A DNA stretch of 64,000 nt. It comes from Haemaphysalis longicornis. Lineage: Eukaryota > Arthropoda > Arachnida > Ixodida > Ixodidae. This document shows positions 12,072 through 23,735 of this stretch, in pieces; the stretch's first letter is position 1; every line of letters starts with the position of its first letter. The notes beneath the pieces are model-generated. The model did not search any database. It saw only the letters and a list, made by a program, of their open reading frames with translations, and was not told where the DNA came from. Made by a program: the position numbers and the translations under genes. The stretch lies in the NCBI GenBank assembly GCA_013339765.2, contig CM023450.1, forward strand, positions 102,488,244-102,552,243, given 5' to 3'.

Positions 12072-13716
12072 GACACACTTGCACAACACTCCCAACACGT
12101 GTCCAGTTCAGCACACTACACAAACACTTTCATGAAACACAAACTTTCGGCCGAAAAGAAGCCTTTACGTGACAACGACAGATCAACAACTTTCTATAAC
12201 TCCGAGTTTTCGCTTCATGAGCTGAGAGCTGCTCTGAACACGTGTAAACCCTCAGCTCCATGCCCAGACAACATCACATATACAATGATACAGAACTTAC
12301 GCGCAGACACTCTACAAACACTCCAACATAACAAGATACGGCTTTCGGGGCACATTCCAAAGTCTTGGAGGAGGCTATAGTTGTAGCTTTCTTGAAAGAA
12401 GGGAAAAACCCTTCCTTTCCCACTAGTTATCGACCCATCGCCTTGGCCAACTGCCTGTGCAAGCTTCTCGAGAGGATGACAAGCCGGAAGCTTCTTGAGT
12501 GCAATGGTCTTCTCGAGAGCTGCCATGCCGGCTTCAGGGCAGCGCACTTCACGAACGACCAACTCGTGGCAGTTGAATCAATCATATATCAATGATGCCT
12601 TCGTGCATAAACAGTTTTGCCTTAGGGTGTTTTTCGACATCGAGAAGGTCTATGACCCCGCTTGGCGTTATGGGATCTTCAGTGACCTCAAGTCATTTGG
12701 CGCTCCGGATAATGTGTTAAGCACCCTTGCTAGTTACTTGTAAGAGAAAGTCTTTCATGTGAGAGTTGTTTGTCACTGTCAAAAGCTCACGGGCAAGAAA
12801 ATGGCGTGCCGCAAGGTGGAGTGTTGAGCTGCACTCTTTTCATAGTTAAAATGAACTCTTTTGGAAAGGCATTGCCACCTACAATCTCTTACTCCATGCA
12901 TGTAGACGACGTCCATATGTTCTTTAAATCATGTAATATCTCAATCGGCGAACGTCAAGTCCAGCTTGGCGTCAACAAAATTGCCAGCTGGTCAGACAAG
13001 AATGGTTTTAAACTCAATCCTGGAAAAAGCTCTTGTGTTGTGTTCTCCAGGAACCGTGGAGTCTACCCAAACTCAGACATTACTCTTCATGGCGGGTCGA
13101 TTCCTGTGAACAAGGAGCACAAGTGTGTGGTATTTTATTCGACGAAAAGCTGACATTCATCCCGCATATTAAACAACTTAAATGGAAATGCTTAAAAGCA
13201 ATGCATATTCTGAAGGTCCTCTCACACCAATCTTATGATGCCGACAAAAAACTCCTGCTGCACCTTTATACAGCCTTGGTGCGGTCTCGGCTTGACTACG
13301 ACAGTGTCGTGTATAGGTCAGCGAGAAAAACAGCACTGAGAATGCTCGACCTAGTGCTGCATCTCGGGCTTCGCCTTTCATGTGGCGCTTTCCGCACTAG
13401 CCCTATCGATAGTCTGTATGTAGAGTGTGACAAATGGTGCCTAGAGAATCAGAGGGAGAATGTTGACTTGCTGTATGCATCTAAAATTGTGTCCCTCACC
13501 AACCGCCCTTTTAATCCTATCATTAACGGCACATCACAATTACAGGTATTTTTAAACACGCCATTAATTTCTTTACCTTTCTCTGTTAGAGTGATGAAAA
13601 AAACCCTTCTAAATTCCAGGTCCCCCTTTCAGACATGCACAGGACACCCATCAATAATTTCACTCCACCATGGCATCTCGGCATTATATCATGCGACCTG
13701 TCATTCACGCCAGTAG
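12072..13716 (+). pseudogene. LINE 2 reverse transcriptase, frameshifted
   Basis: RT motifs appear in order across four frames. They are CPDNITYTMIQNL (near 12260), the SYRPIALANCLCKLLE block (12425-12470), GFRAAHFTNDQLVAVE (12534-12580), FDIEKVYDPAW with the first catalytic Asp (near 12636), GVPQGGVLSCTLF (near 12808) and HVDDVHMF (near 12900). The last is the YxDD box with His in place of the aromatic residue. The thumb continues with KLNPGKSSCVVFSR and, after a slip near 13130, GILFDEKLTF to RLSCGAFRTSPIDSLYVE. At least four frame changes and stops show it is dead. Confidence 0.9.
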
Positions 13717-13787
13717 AAAAAAAACAGGATACCCCGGAGTGCGATTTTACAGCACTTCCTGTTCCTAGCAGGACAAGTACAGTTGCG

Positions 13788-14466
13788 CAGAATTCTTCAG
13801 CGACGCGTCGAAAACTGCTTCTACTGTCTCTTGTGCAGCGCACGAACTAAATTTTAGCATCAGTAAAACAACAAATTTTCATTGCAGTATTTACACGGCC
13901 GAAGCGTATGGAATCTTACTCGTTTCAAATCACATCATCAAACATAAATTTCCGAAGTACATCATGTACACAGATTCCCTAAGCGTTGTGCAGGCACTGT
14001 CACCAGGAAAGCCGTCTAAAAACAATGTGATAAATTTTCTTTTAAAGGTTTTCATGACTCATATGCCTCAAATCTTTAAATAACTATATGCTGGGTACAT
14101 AGGCACTGTGGAATCCCTGGCAATGAGGCCGCCGATCAAAGGATTGCTGCTAATGCTCTCATTACTACAGCTGACATAAAAACAGTACCTTACACCGACC
14201 TAAAGCATACATCAGACGACAGCTTCGTAACACATGGCAATAACATTAAAGTAATCAAAAAGACAACAAACTACACGTAATAAAACCACAATTAGGACGT
14301 TACACAACTGACTCACACAACAGACACACTGAAGTCGCCCTGCCTTGGGTGCGGATAGGACACACACAAGTAACGCACTCCCACCTGCTCACTGGACCTT
14401 CAAGACCAATGTGTAGCAGGTGTGGAAAGGGCCTATCCGTAGTCCACATACTAATCACATGCTAGG
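13788..14466 (+). pseudogene. LINE 2 RNase H and CCHC knuckle, frameshifted
   Basis: The four RNase H acidic positions are visible: SDAS (near 13798), YTAEAYG (near 13895), YTDSLSVVQAL (near 13968) and, after a frame change, CWVHRHCGIPGNEAAD (near 14090-14138). The knuckle CSRCGKGLSVVHILITC (about 14412-14462) fits C-x2-C-x7-H-x4-C exactly. The order RT, RNase H, knuckle is that of the I/R1-type ORF2. A stop just after FMTHMPQIFK and one frame change inactivate the domain. Confidence 0.85.
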
Positions 14467-14795
14467 CACTTAACACAATACGACAAAAGCATTTCCCTGA
14501 ATTATACAGACGGCACACCCCACTGCAACCATCATGATTTTTATGCGACGAACCACTGTTTTCTGTCCAACGTGTTTTTAAGTTTTAGCAGAGATAAAAT
14601 TTCTGGAGCTCCTGTCATATCCCGCATAATCACCCTTGCCCTATGCACCAGCCATCTTCATTGTGTTTTATTTCGTGTCACTTTTACTCACAGGTTTTAG
14701 CATTTACAATCTCATTAACCATTAAACAACTTGTTCTCTGGCGCTCTTTGCCCTTCTTGGCCTTGCGGCATAAACACCATCATCATCATAGGTCA

Positions 14796-16270
14796 TATAG
14801 GCGGCTGTGAGTTTCTGTTTCCGCAGAATCGAAAGCAGCACTACAGCTTTTGCGCCGTGAAAACCCTATGACAAGAATTTGGCAGCGCTCATTACGACCT
14901 GGGACAAGGTCTCAAGACCACACCCATTGCTTCAACGTAGAATTTCAAATGGCTTCCGGCCCCTGTTTGGCGTCAAGGGCAATAAAACCGATGATCCGAT
15001 GCCCCATAGTGGGCTGTAATTTGCACCTATACTGTTGACGTCTTCTGTGACAAGGGAGTCGTCTTTCGGTGGGCACTTATCGGCCATTCCAAGTCCCTCC
15101 GTGAACATCAACATCACCAACCTTGGGTCATAAGAGGGACTAACAAGAACGGATGCATCTTCACTATACTCGATCCAAACATGCGCAACGGAAACTACAG
15201 CTTGGCTTGGCTTGGTTGGCCTCGTGCGATCAACTCTGGCTTGTAATGGGCCGTGGGCGACCTCACACAGTATACTGCCGAGAGCCTGGTGCAGAATTCA
15301 CAACCCTGTTTTCGGCGATGAGAAAGCTAGGAGCCCCACACGCCACGCTAGAGAAAATCGTCTTCCCAAAAGGGCAATGATTACTGCAAAGCAAGGTGTC
15401 ATATGCCTCATTCTTATAAATACTTACATCGGGACACTGAACTCGCGCACTCCCTGAGGAAAGAGCTGAATTTTTAACGTGTCAGGTGCCGCCCGGGTGG
15501 AGCGATTGCCGACATAGCTTGCAAGGCTAGCACCGCCTGACCCAACAACGACACCAGCCAAACAGCTAACAAACGGACGCATTCAAATGCACCCTTTTAA
15601 TAAGAAGCGTAGGTGGACTGCTTTGTTCACTAAGCTCCATAGAAAGTTTTCTGCGTTCTCCGGTTGGTTGGTTAGTTTGAATGCTGTGAGCAAGAGGACA
15701 GCTTCGCTGCGTTGGGTGCGTGCGTTTTCCCGCGCAAATTCAGTGCTTGAATCTTCTCGCTATTGATTCAAACTCTCCTTTATATATCGTTTTTCTCAGG
15801 ACTCGCTCAAACCGCTCCGCTTAAATACACCTACTGTAAAGGGAATTTAAAATAGTTTGCTACCAGCCATGTCTGATTGAGGAGAGCTTTCTAAGGGCCG
15901 CCATGGCAGCCATGGCGTATCCGTCTCAATCGCCGTGCGCACAAATCACACGCGAGCCGGTCTATTCAAGAATACCCGAAGCGTTGCGCTGTGCAGCTCG
16001 AAAGGGATCCGCATCCCGATACGGGGCCGGCAACGGAAAGCGTATGACGTTTATTCGGCACTCACACCGAGGCCAGAAACACGCGTAAAACTTGAAGCGA
16101 GCGACCAGGTTCGTGAACAAGGCTAAACCGATAATGACGGAGCAATAAAACCCCCGCCGCGGTTCGGTATAAAAGTTTTAGCGCCCTTTCGAGAAGCCCC
16201 GAATTTCGTCTCTGCCCTTCTTATATACACGCACATTCGCCTAAGGGTGCTGGCTTTTAGGATCCAGCCT
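14796..16270. other. Anonymous DNA, no gene recognised
   Basis: Frames are under 85 codons with no motif I recognise. No repeat partner elsewhere in the window was noticed. Confidence 0.5.
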
Positions 16271-16302
16271 TTCCTTTCTTTCTTTCTTTCTTTCTTTCTT
16301 CT
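16271..16302 (+). repeat. (TTTC)n microsatellite
   Basis: About eight TTTC units. A separate run of 23 G residues follows at 16480-16502. Both are simple repeats prone to length errors. Confidence 0.95.
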
Positions 16303-16956
16303 CCTCGTGTCTTTCATTCGGTCCTGTGTAACAGCGCTCGTACACGGGGAAGTGCGTTTTGAACCGTATTTCTTAACCCGGACTCGGTTACCGAGCACAG
16401 ACATCAGATTTGGCGGAGTTTAACGTCTGGAGCGCCTCTTCGTCTTTCGCAATTTGGTATCTGCGGTCACATGCCCGGAGGGGGGGGGGGGGGGGGGGGG
16501 GGTTGCAGCGGCTCAACTTTCAAAGTACGCGATTGGGAAATGTGCGGCCGCCACAAAATACTTCGTTGCATGCCATGGCGCGTAAGGGCTTTAAGACTTG
16601 CGAAATATGTTAGTTAGGCATTTCGACATTGTGATTTCTCTAAACTTAATTGAGAGATCCTTTGATCAACGTTGGTGTGACTCAACACGGGAACGGATTT
16701 GTGAAGAATGCTATTAGGCATCTCCGCACTGTGATATCACGTTTCAGGCGACAAATCTCGTCTTACGCGCGAGAGCAATTTTTAATGGACCTTTACGCAA
16801 GTCGCAACGTCCTAGTATGCTAGCGTATGTGCGCAAGTCCGTATTCATTCACAATTGTTCGTCCTGCGCTGGAATTGAGATCGAATCGGTGGGTTGAAAT
16901 ACTCCTTGGAAGAAAGGAAAGCTTGCATGATTTTTTTTTCCCGGGACGTAATGCGC

Positions 16957-17155
16957 ATACGTACAGCCGTGAGCTGAAGTAAACGGACCACGGGAGTGGT
17001 GGACAAACTAATCGCTGCGCCGTCTGGTTGCGCGGCACCTGCTGTCGAGACCGCGCACAGCGCAGCGTGGCCTAGCCGTACAGCACACATGCCGCTATCG
17101 CTCGCTTCTCCGCTATCGTCTCACGCTCCAATAAATTGATGCCAGGGGAACCGCG
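16957..17155 (-). repeat. Inverted repeat arm, left
   Basis: The reverse complement of this stretch aligns with 20170-20369. Shared blocks include agaagcgagcgatagcggc, gcgctgtgcgcg(g/a)tctcgacag, gcgcaaccagacgg and cagctcacggctgtacgt. Similarity is strong over ~155 bp and weaker over the ~45 bp toward the inside. The arms face each other across 3.0 kb. They could be ends of a larger element or two separate copies of one dispersed repeat. Confidence 0.8.
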
Positions 17156-19554
17156 GTGCCCTTTTGCTGTCTGCTGGTCAACACGCCTGTGGAAACGGCG
17201 CGCTGGCGCAATCGGCAGCAACGTGGCTCCGCTGGCACAGTTGGCGCGCTCGTGATTATCTCTGACTTCAAACTTTTTTTTTTGCCCCCCCCCCCCCCCA
17301 CCACCACAACACACCCACACACCCGCGCCATATTAAAGCAGAAAATTAAGCAGAAAAAAATCATTGTGCAGTCGAAGACAATAATACAAAACACCGTCTT
17401 TGTCGGTTTTGAGGACACTTTCGAAATTATAGCCTCCCGAGAATATCAGCGGGCTCGAAAAATTATTTTTGCTAACCTTACTGAGTTGTAACAAATACTG
17501 CTGTGTTTAGGTATATACTGCATTGCTTTATGAAACTTCGTTTGTCGTATGCGGCATATGTGCCATTTCGCAAATGCTCGGGAAAATCCAACTTCGCAAT
17601 TTTTTCAAGAACGAGGCCCCGACACATACATTTAATGTTCAAAAACTGTATTGCGATATGAGATACTATTGAACCACGGCCTTCAATGCCCAGCGACTAT
17701 CGAAACGCATGTAAACTACATTTTTCGATTAGATTTATTTGCACTTGAAACCATTATTGACAGTTTCTTGCCACCTACTGCGACACGAGTTCAAATGAGA
17801 TTGATACAAAGGTAGTCCTTCCGTCAATTATGGAAGATAAAAATATTACTAGTTATGGTCGACGGCAATGAGGCAAACAAACCACGGTATACTTCAAAAC
17901 AGCCAAGTTTATCTACGCGCATTATTTTAAAAAGCATTGCACAGGGCCGTCGTTCTCAGATGGGAGTCTGGAGACAAAAAGAGGAAGGTGAGGACACTTC
18001 GAACTCCGTGGGTCCCTCCGCGATACTCCTAAATCCCCTTTTTTTTCCAAACCCTGCCGCGAACTAAAAAAAAATGGATTTGCCGCATGACATGTTAGAA
18101 TAACGCCTCCGCACAGTCCAAATTTTAAAGCTGGCTTTTTGCACTACGATTTAGACTATGCAGAAAAGCCAAAGTCAAAGGGCGGGCATAGAGATATGTG
18201 TATGAGCGACTTCTGGCTGCAATGGTTGAGTGTGTGACAAGAGGACACGTATCACCCTATTTCATCGTGGGGTCCCCCACCACTTATGCAAGCCCAGAAG
18301 GAATCTTCGGCACGCTACCTGCCGAGTACCACTGGCATAAAAAAATCCGGGGTATTTCGTGTCGCCATCGTCCTGTTAGATATAACATGCATTGCATACA
18401 AGCCACGTTTAAAGGGGCCCGAGAACTCGCGTTTCAATGCGGATATCTAAGGGAAAGAACGCACTACAATTTACCTCAAGGCCACTTTGAGGAGTGTCAC
18501 GTACTCCTTCTAGTTAGTTCACGCTGGACTTACAAACGTTAGAAATGTCTACGGCTGTCAACACATCGTCCAGTGAACAGTTTCTAGCTCATAAAGTGCA
18601 TATTCAAACACCACTATAAATCAAATGATACTATAGTTGACTATTGCAACGGCTACTCAATCGCGGGGAGATTTTACTCAGTCGGCCACATAGATAGTTA
18701 GCAGTCGCATTTGACGAGATAACATGAAGGTACTCTTCCGAACCCTTTCGTGCGCCTCACTATGTCGCCGAAAACCACTGTGAAAACCTCCTTACAGCAT
18801 CCACATTTCTGTCTGCTAAGATAATGCCAAAGTTTCATCGATCACACAAAATAGTTAATGACCGACTAGAAATGTTCCGTTCGTAAAAACTGAAAAAAAA
18901 AATCGTAAGCCGTTTTTGTATTATTCCGACATCTTAATAACTTCAGCTTATTAAACTGAGAAACAAAGGAACGTGGAAACATCAGCTTCGCTGGATGCAT
19001 TCATCTTACCAATGATTAGTTGGGCCGCAATTTTGGCTTTTGGTTTTGATAACTTCGAAGCAGTTCATAAATGCTCCAAAGCAAGATATATAGTGGGTTT
19101 CACCAACCAATCACCAGACTGTATTTATTGTTGAGCCGTCGAAGTTATGAGGAAACATACGAACTGCCCCACGCACGCACACCCACCGAAAAAAGCTGCT
19201 ATGCTCGACTAGCAAGGTGCCCTGGGCAAAATCCGAAGTGCTATAACGAGGTGTGAAGTGGAACAATTGCGGGATTTGGTGATGGGGCTAAGGGGTTGTG
19301 ACAGCTATAGGATGGTTGCACTGTATTTAATGGAAGGCTGTGTTCAGTAGGGGACAAGTTTCCCTGGCATCAGACGGCAAATATATCCAAAAACAAGCAA
19401 AATAGACCCGTACACCATCTGAGCTAAGAGCTAAGAGAAACGCACCCACGTTGGGTGGCCATTTTTTTAAGTGCAATGGCACTTCTTCAGCGACCCCTGA
19501 ACCTGCGTCCACCGGCCGATGTCCCGCACCACATACCCACGGGGGGATTGGCCC
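17156..19554. other. DNA between the inverted repeat arms, no gene recognised
   Basis: This holds a T-run plus C-run (17275-17299) and otherwise AT-rich anonymous sequence. The longest plausible frame (18198-18542, 114 codons) has no recognised motif and no splice or promoter context that I can defend, so it is not called as a gene. Confidence 0.45.
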
Positions 19555-19814
19555 AGGGAATCTCCTCGTCTTCCTTGGCAACGGGGGAGATGGGCGCGCG
19601 CTGCCTGGCCGCTGACATGGAAATACCACGTGGGATTGTCCAGGAATCGGGCGTGAGAAGGGCTAATGCACCCGCTTAAAGGAGTACTGACACGAAATTT
19701 CAAGATGGGCGCCCCAGCCGCCACTGACAGGAAAACCCCGTGGGGATGGCCAGGAATCGGGCGTGAGAAGGGCTAATGCACCCGCTTAAAGGAGTACTGA
19801 CACGAAATTTCAAG
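19555..19814 (+). repeat. 110 bp tandem duplication inside a dispersed repeat
   Basis: Positions 19640-19704 and 19750-19814 are identical over 65 bp. Weaker similarity continues upstream (19608-19639 against 19720-19749). Each copy ends in CTTAAAGGAGTACTGACAC (19675-19693 and 19785-19803), nearly the terminal repeat of the MITE at 34.2 kb. The part around 19580-19640, with gggggagatgggcgcgcgct and cctggccgctgacatgg, also matches the reverse complement of 56207-56285. So this is one end of an interspersed family. Confidence 0.85.
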
Positions 19815-20169
19815 CTGAGATCCGCTCTAGCAATCAAGTAAAAGCTAAATAGATAGGTTTACTGTAAATTTGATCTTACCTTTTAGTTGTGTGGAGTTTG
19901 CCCTCTCATCAGCGAAATTATCGAACCGCAAATTAGCTCGTACCACCATCTTCACTAAGGGAAACCCCCGTGGTTGGCCTTTTTATGTATTTACTTCATT
20001 GCTTTCCCGCTGCGACCTTGTGATACCGAAGAACAAAAACAAAGGGCTACGAGCCCAACGCAGCCACACTTCGCTATGTGTTGCAGCGTAGCACCATTGC
20101 CGCATATCAGGTGAGTCGCATCGTTTTCAATGATAGGGCGGTGCCAGGCAGTGTTGCTCTAACTGCGCA

Positions 20170-20369
20170 GTGTGATTCCCCTGGCGCTGATTTATCGAAG
20201 CAAGAAGCAGTCGCGAAGAAGCGAGCGATAGCGGCATGTGTGCTGTACTGCTAGGCCGCGCCTGCGCTGTGCGCGATCTCGACAGCAGGTGCTGCGCAAC
20301 CAGACGGAGCAGCGATTCGTTTTGGCCACCGCTCCTGTGGTCCGTTTACTTCAGCTCACGGCTGTACGT
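20170..20369 (+). repeat. Inverted repeat arm, right
   Basis: This is the partner of 16957-17155 in opposite orientation. The outer limit is near 20369, where similarity stops abruptly after ctgtacgt. No target-site duplication was identified at the outer ends. Confidence 0.8.
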
Positions 20370-22985
20370 TACATCAATTTGTTCTTGTTGTAGCGACGTC
20401 TTCGATGAAATAAAGTAGTTATAGCTTAGACCGCCAAATTTTGCGAGTATTTGGCTAGTGACGTGTCGGACGATAAGGAACGAAACTCTATAACGGGGCC
20501 TGGTTGGTACTTAAACATTTCGACAACGCTTGTTGGTGAATGTCCCCTGTGTCCTTCTTCGTCATTTGTAACCAATCAGCTCAGTCGAAATGAATGGATG
20601 AGGGGCGGTCATTGTTGCACGGTTGTGTTTTGGGGCCATCCTCAAATTTGCGTCAAGTGGAGGGTTTTTTTTTTTTCTGGCACAGCGTGCCTTCAAATTC
20701 TGCGAGGAATAACAAGCGAAGCAGGAGAAAATGAAACGAAAATTTGCCAAGTGCCTTGTAGAAAATTGATTCACCGCACTCCTACGACTTCAAGATGTCG
20801 GCACTCTCATGTCACGCGACATCATACGTGTATGCGTGTATCAGCCCGAATTACTTAATAACTGTACCTGTAGTCTTAAGCCGTCCCGTACGCATAGTTA
20901 AAGATGAGCGCCATCTCTCAGGTACCCTCTCATGAGGGCGTCCTGACGCTGATTCGTTTGCGGGAAAGTTGCAGGAGGAACAGTTTAGGAATGTAAGTGA
21001 TGGTGCACTAGGTAAATGGTGGTGGGGTGTAATTGATGGAAAGCGGTGCACAACGGTGACGACGAGTTCGAAGGGTCCCAGAACGCCCCCAGCCTTCAAT
21101 TCTTATCCCACTTGCCTCCTCATCGCGGAGCCTCAAACTTCGATAGCCCATTTCACAAGACGCGTGCGACACAGCGGATGCTATATTGTTCTCAAAAATT
21201 CACCCATATTAGCGCGCGTCTAACTCACCATGGCATTGTACGGCGGCGGACTGAAGAAAAGCGTCGGATCCACCTGACAATCGCGGGAACAGAAAACGTT
21301 AGGAGAGAACAGAGTTAGACAATGGGTGGATTGTTAGAATAATATGGCATCCGCTGTGTTGCACGCAGTTTGCGAAATGAACTACTACTTTGCCTCATAA
21401 ACTCGAGCTGTCCATACACTAGTGGCTGGATACGTGAGTAAATGGAAGTACTCTATCAACGTGCGCGAATTCCGTAACTTGTGGCAATTTGACTTCGCAT
21501 GACTATATATATATAAAGGAACCACAGCATCCAGAGTCACAGTCACGTGAATGCTTGCGGAATTTGTCTGGCATAGCCATGATGCAATGTGTTCTGGAGT
21601 GGCCGGACGAGGACAAAAATGGAAGCATCTCCACTCCGTGGATGATGGCGAGGGTGCGGAGTACGGGGACTCGAAATGGCATCCAAGTTGTGCCCCGAGT
21701 GACATCCGATTTGCGCCCCGAGCGTCATTCGATTTGATCCGTGAGCTGCACTTGATTATTCCATGAATGAAACTGCAACTCACGGCTCAAATCGAATTTC
21801 GCTTGATTTTTTCTTGATGGTGGTGTGCGCACGAATGGACGCGGATGGACATTCGGAGGTCCTAACTTAGTCCGCATCGTTACAGGCGAGGGAGTAAGCC
21901 GTTTGATTCTCGGGTCGTAGCCCAATGAGTAAGACGATTGACACTAACTCTGTCTGGTCTATTACACAGATGCTCGAATGCTGCCGGTGCCTGTGTGATT
22001 TTTGCGATTGTAAATGCTATGCGCACGGACGCGGACGGACGTTGTGTCGGTCCTAAGGAACTCCGCACCTAATAGTTTCGAGTGACTTTCGCCAGAGTAG
22101 GCATAATATTATTCGTTAGAGGTATGGCTGCCAACTATTGCCGGGCCTCTGTTCAGTGGGCTGGTACTCCTCCAAGCTGGCGCATATTTTGAAAGCGAAA
22201 GCTTCTTTGGTGGGACCAATGACTTTCTGCACAGACAACTAATGCTTTTTCCCATAGACCGGTTGGTCGACCGAAAGATCTCTGGATACACGGCATGCGC
22301 GTGAATCCGGGCTTTCATTGTGTCAAAGCGGTTACTTGAAAATCGCGAAAAAGGAACGGCTTTAGATAAGACAATACCCGCATCGATCACGAAGAAGAAG
22401 CGCAATAGTATATAGCTTTATCCCATAAAGCCCGTATCGATATACATTTAGATCGCTATATAGATAAGTTTACTTAGTGCGCGAAATATCGTCAAGTGGC
22501 TTCGTTCTTCATTTGCGATCTGGGTGTTTGAAGGTATGGTGATCGATTGGACGCACTTTCATCGAAGGTTGGACCTTTCGCGCTTCGCTCAAATTTCTTC
22601 AAGAAGGGACGGTAAAGTTTTTGTAGACGACTTCCTGCTGTCTGCTTCGAATCTTTGCTTTTTGTTGTTGTTGCTGTTCCCCAAAGTACTAAGTACTACG
22701 GTTAAGTTTTGAAAATGGCGTCCACTGGACTGTCCGCAGCGCGTGACCAGCGCCTCAGCCTTGCTGGACGAAACGGCTGACCGGCAGCGAACCGCGTGAA
22801 TGAAATGTGCCCTTTTCTTGAACCAATCCAACGTGCGTTTCTGATTGACAAATTTCTGCTCAGCCTAACGTGCACAAAGACTTTGCTTCAAATCTGTCCC
22901 ATGTTTGCTTTGCATGGAAAAGTGGGCTGCATTTCTTTGCTCCCCGATGCTAACCTTAAGAGAATCTGTATGCCTATAAATGCAT
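20370..22985. other. Anonymous DNA with small repeats, no gene recognised
   Basis: Frames reach 135 codons (20451-20858) without a recognisable domain. Besides the palindrome at 21.7 kb, a direct repeat of a gcgcacggacgcggacggac-like block occurs near 21828-21860 and 22020-22055. Confidence 0.45.
21690..21797. repeat. 24 bp inverted repeat beside a short tandem repeat
   Basis: Arms 21727-21750 and 21774-21797 pair at 22 of 24 positions around a 23 bp loop and include cgatttga(t/g)ccgtgag. Immediately before it, tg(t/c)gccccgag blocks repeat at 21690 and 21713. It could fold as a stem in DNA or RNA. Its identity is unknown. Confidence 0.75.
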
Positions 22986-22986
22986 T

Positions 22987-23437
22987 TTAAGTGCGAATGC
23001 ACTGTATAAGCGACCCCAAACCATACACCGCCGGCGGCGGCGGCGGCGTCGGCGTCCGCAGTGCTCCTCTATATTTAAAAAAGAAACAGCATCCGGCGCC
23101 AGGTTTCGTCCGAGGACTTTGCGGCCGCAGCGCGACGCGCTACCGACTAAGCCACGGACGCCACGCTGATATCAGTGTGAGTAACGCGCCTTATATCTTT
23201 AACGCATTCAAACTACGTCGTCAGCGGCGTGCGTTGGCGACTCAGCGGCGTTATAACGGCTTGATAACTGCGTGGTGTACACGTGATACTACAAACCGAT
23301 GGAAGAGATGGAAGAGAAGGCGGCGAGGCGGTGGGCTGCGGGGGCCGAGCGCAAGCGCCGCAAGCGGCCCGACAACCGTGCATTCGCACTTTCACATTCT
23401 CCCCCTCGGGGAAATGCGGGGGAATTTTTTTTTGTAT
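22987..23437 (+). mobile_element. Helentron-like non-autonomous element, copy A
   Basis: The element starts after TTTT with AAGTGCGAATGCAC (22989-23002) and carries the exact inverted copy near its other end (23378-23391). A C/G hairpin (CCCC-ctc-GGGG, 23402-23412) and a T-run (23425-23433) follow. Subterminal inverted repeats, one 3' hairpin and T-flanked ends match what is described for Helentrons/Helitron2 and differ from cut-and-paste elements. No coding sequence remains. The interior holds a tRNA-like module on the reverse strand. The class assignment is inference; the repeats and hairpin are seen directly. Confidence 0.65.
23090..23162 (-). ncRNA. tRNA-like Pol III module inside copy A
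   Basis: Read on the reverse strand it has an A-box-like tggcttagtcggtagcgcg and a B-box-like cgaaacctggc. It is followed by a T-run (complement of 23075-23087) that could act as a Pol III terminator. It matches the better-preserved module at 55973-56050 and lies antisense to the element. It is a tRNA-derived sequence and not a working tRNA. Confidence 0.6.
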
Positions 23438-23505
23438 TGGCACTGTTTTTTCTGGGGTGATTTTTCCGGCTAGCGGATCCCAATGGTCTAAAATTAGCCA
23501 TAAAA

Positions 23506-23555
23506 AAAATTACACCATCTTCCCGTAGTCCCCTACGGGAAGATGGTGTAATTTT
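23506..23555. repeat. Perfect 23 bp palindrome made of two element 3' ends
   Basis: Arms 23506-23528 and 23533-23555 are exact inverted copies separated by TCCC. Each arm is the conserved 3' terminus (ctacgggaagatggtgtaat) also seen at 30620-30643, 31960-31983 and 45655-45680. The right arm runs straight into the start of the next element copy at 23556. Confidence 0.95.
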
Positions 23556-23735
23556 ATTAGAGGCGACGGGGCTATGTCCCTCCCTTGTCGTTGTTGCGCC
23601 GTCCACACCCCCACTGTGCATGTTCGGCTTGCTGAAAGCCCGGTGGTGTCTTACCCTTTAATGGCTGCTGGAGCGACAGTGTTACCGGTGTCTTCCTGGG
23701 TCCATAGAGTTTCTTACAATATACACTAGAGAGGA
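23556..23735 (+). mobile_element. Helentron-like fragment, copy B (5' part)
   Basis: It begins ATTAGAGGCGACGGGGC and continues with ctatgtccctcccttgtcg, shared with the 5' region of 31563-31985. It also has the ccgtccacacccccactg block shared with 24.7, 29.8 and 44.8 kb. A gtgtcttcctgg..agagtttctta block matches the reverse complement of the 24.6-24.8 kb copy. No 3' terminus is present, so the copy is partial. Confidence 0.6.

Larger units (their letters stand above)
11950..14795 (+). mobile_element. LINE 2: non-LTR retrotransposon, RT-RNase H-CCHC
   Basis: This is the most complete LINE in the window: RT fingers through thumb, RNase H and a C-terminal CCHC knuckle in order. It ends near a gcggcataaacac block followed by a CATCATCATCAT tail (14775-14788). 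No endonuclease domain was found upstream, so it is 5'-truncated. RNase H after RT indicates the I/R1/LOA/Tad/Ingi group. It differs clearly from LINE 1 and the LTR-nested LINE in its RNase H: it keeps the last Asp (GNEAAD) and has a different tail. Confidence 0.85.
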
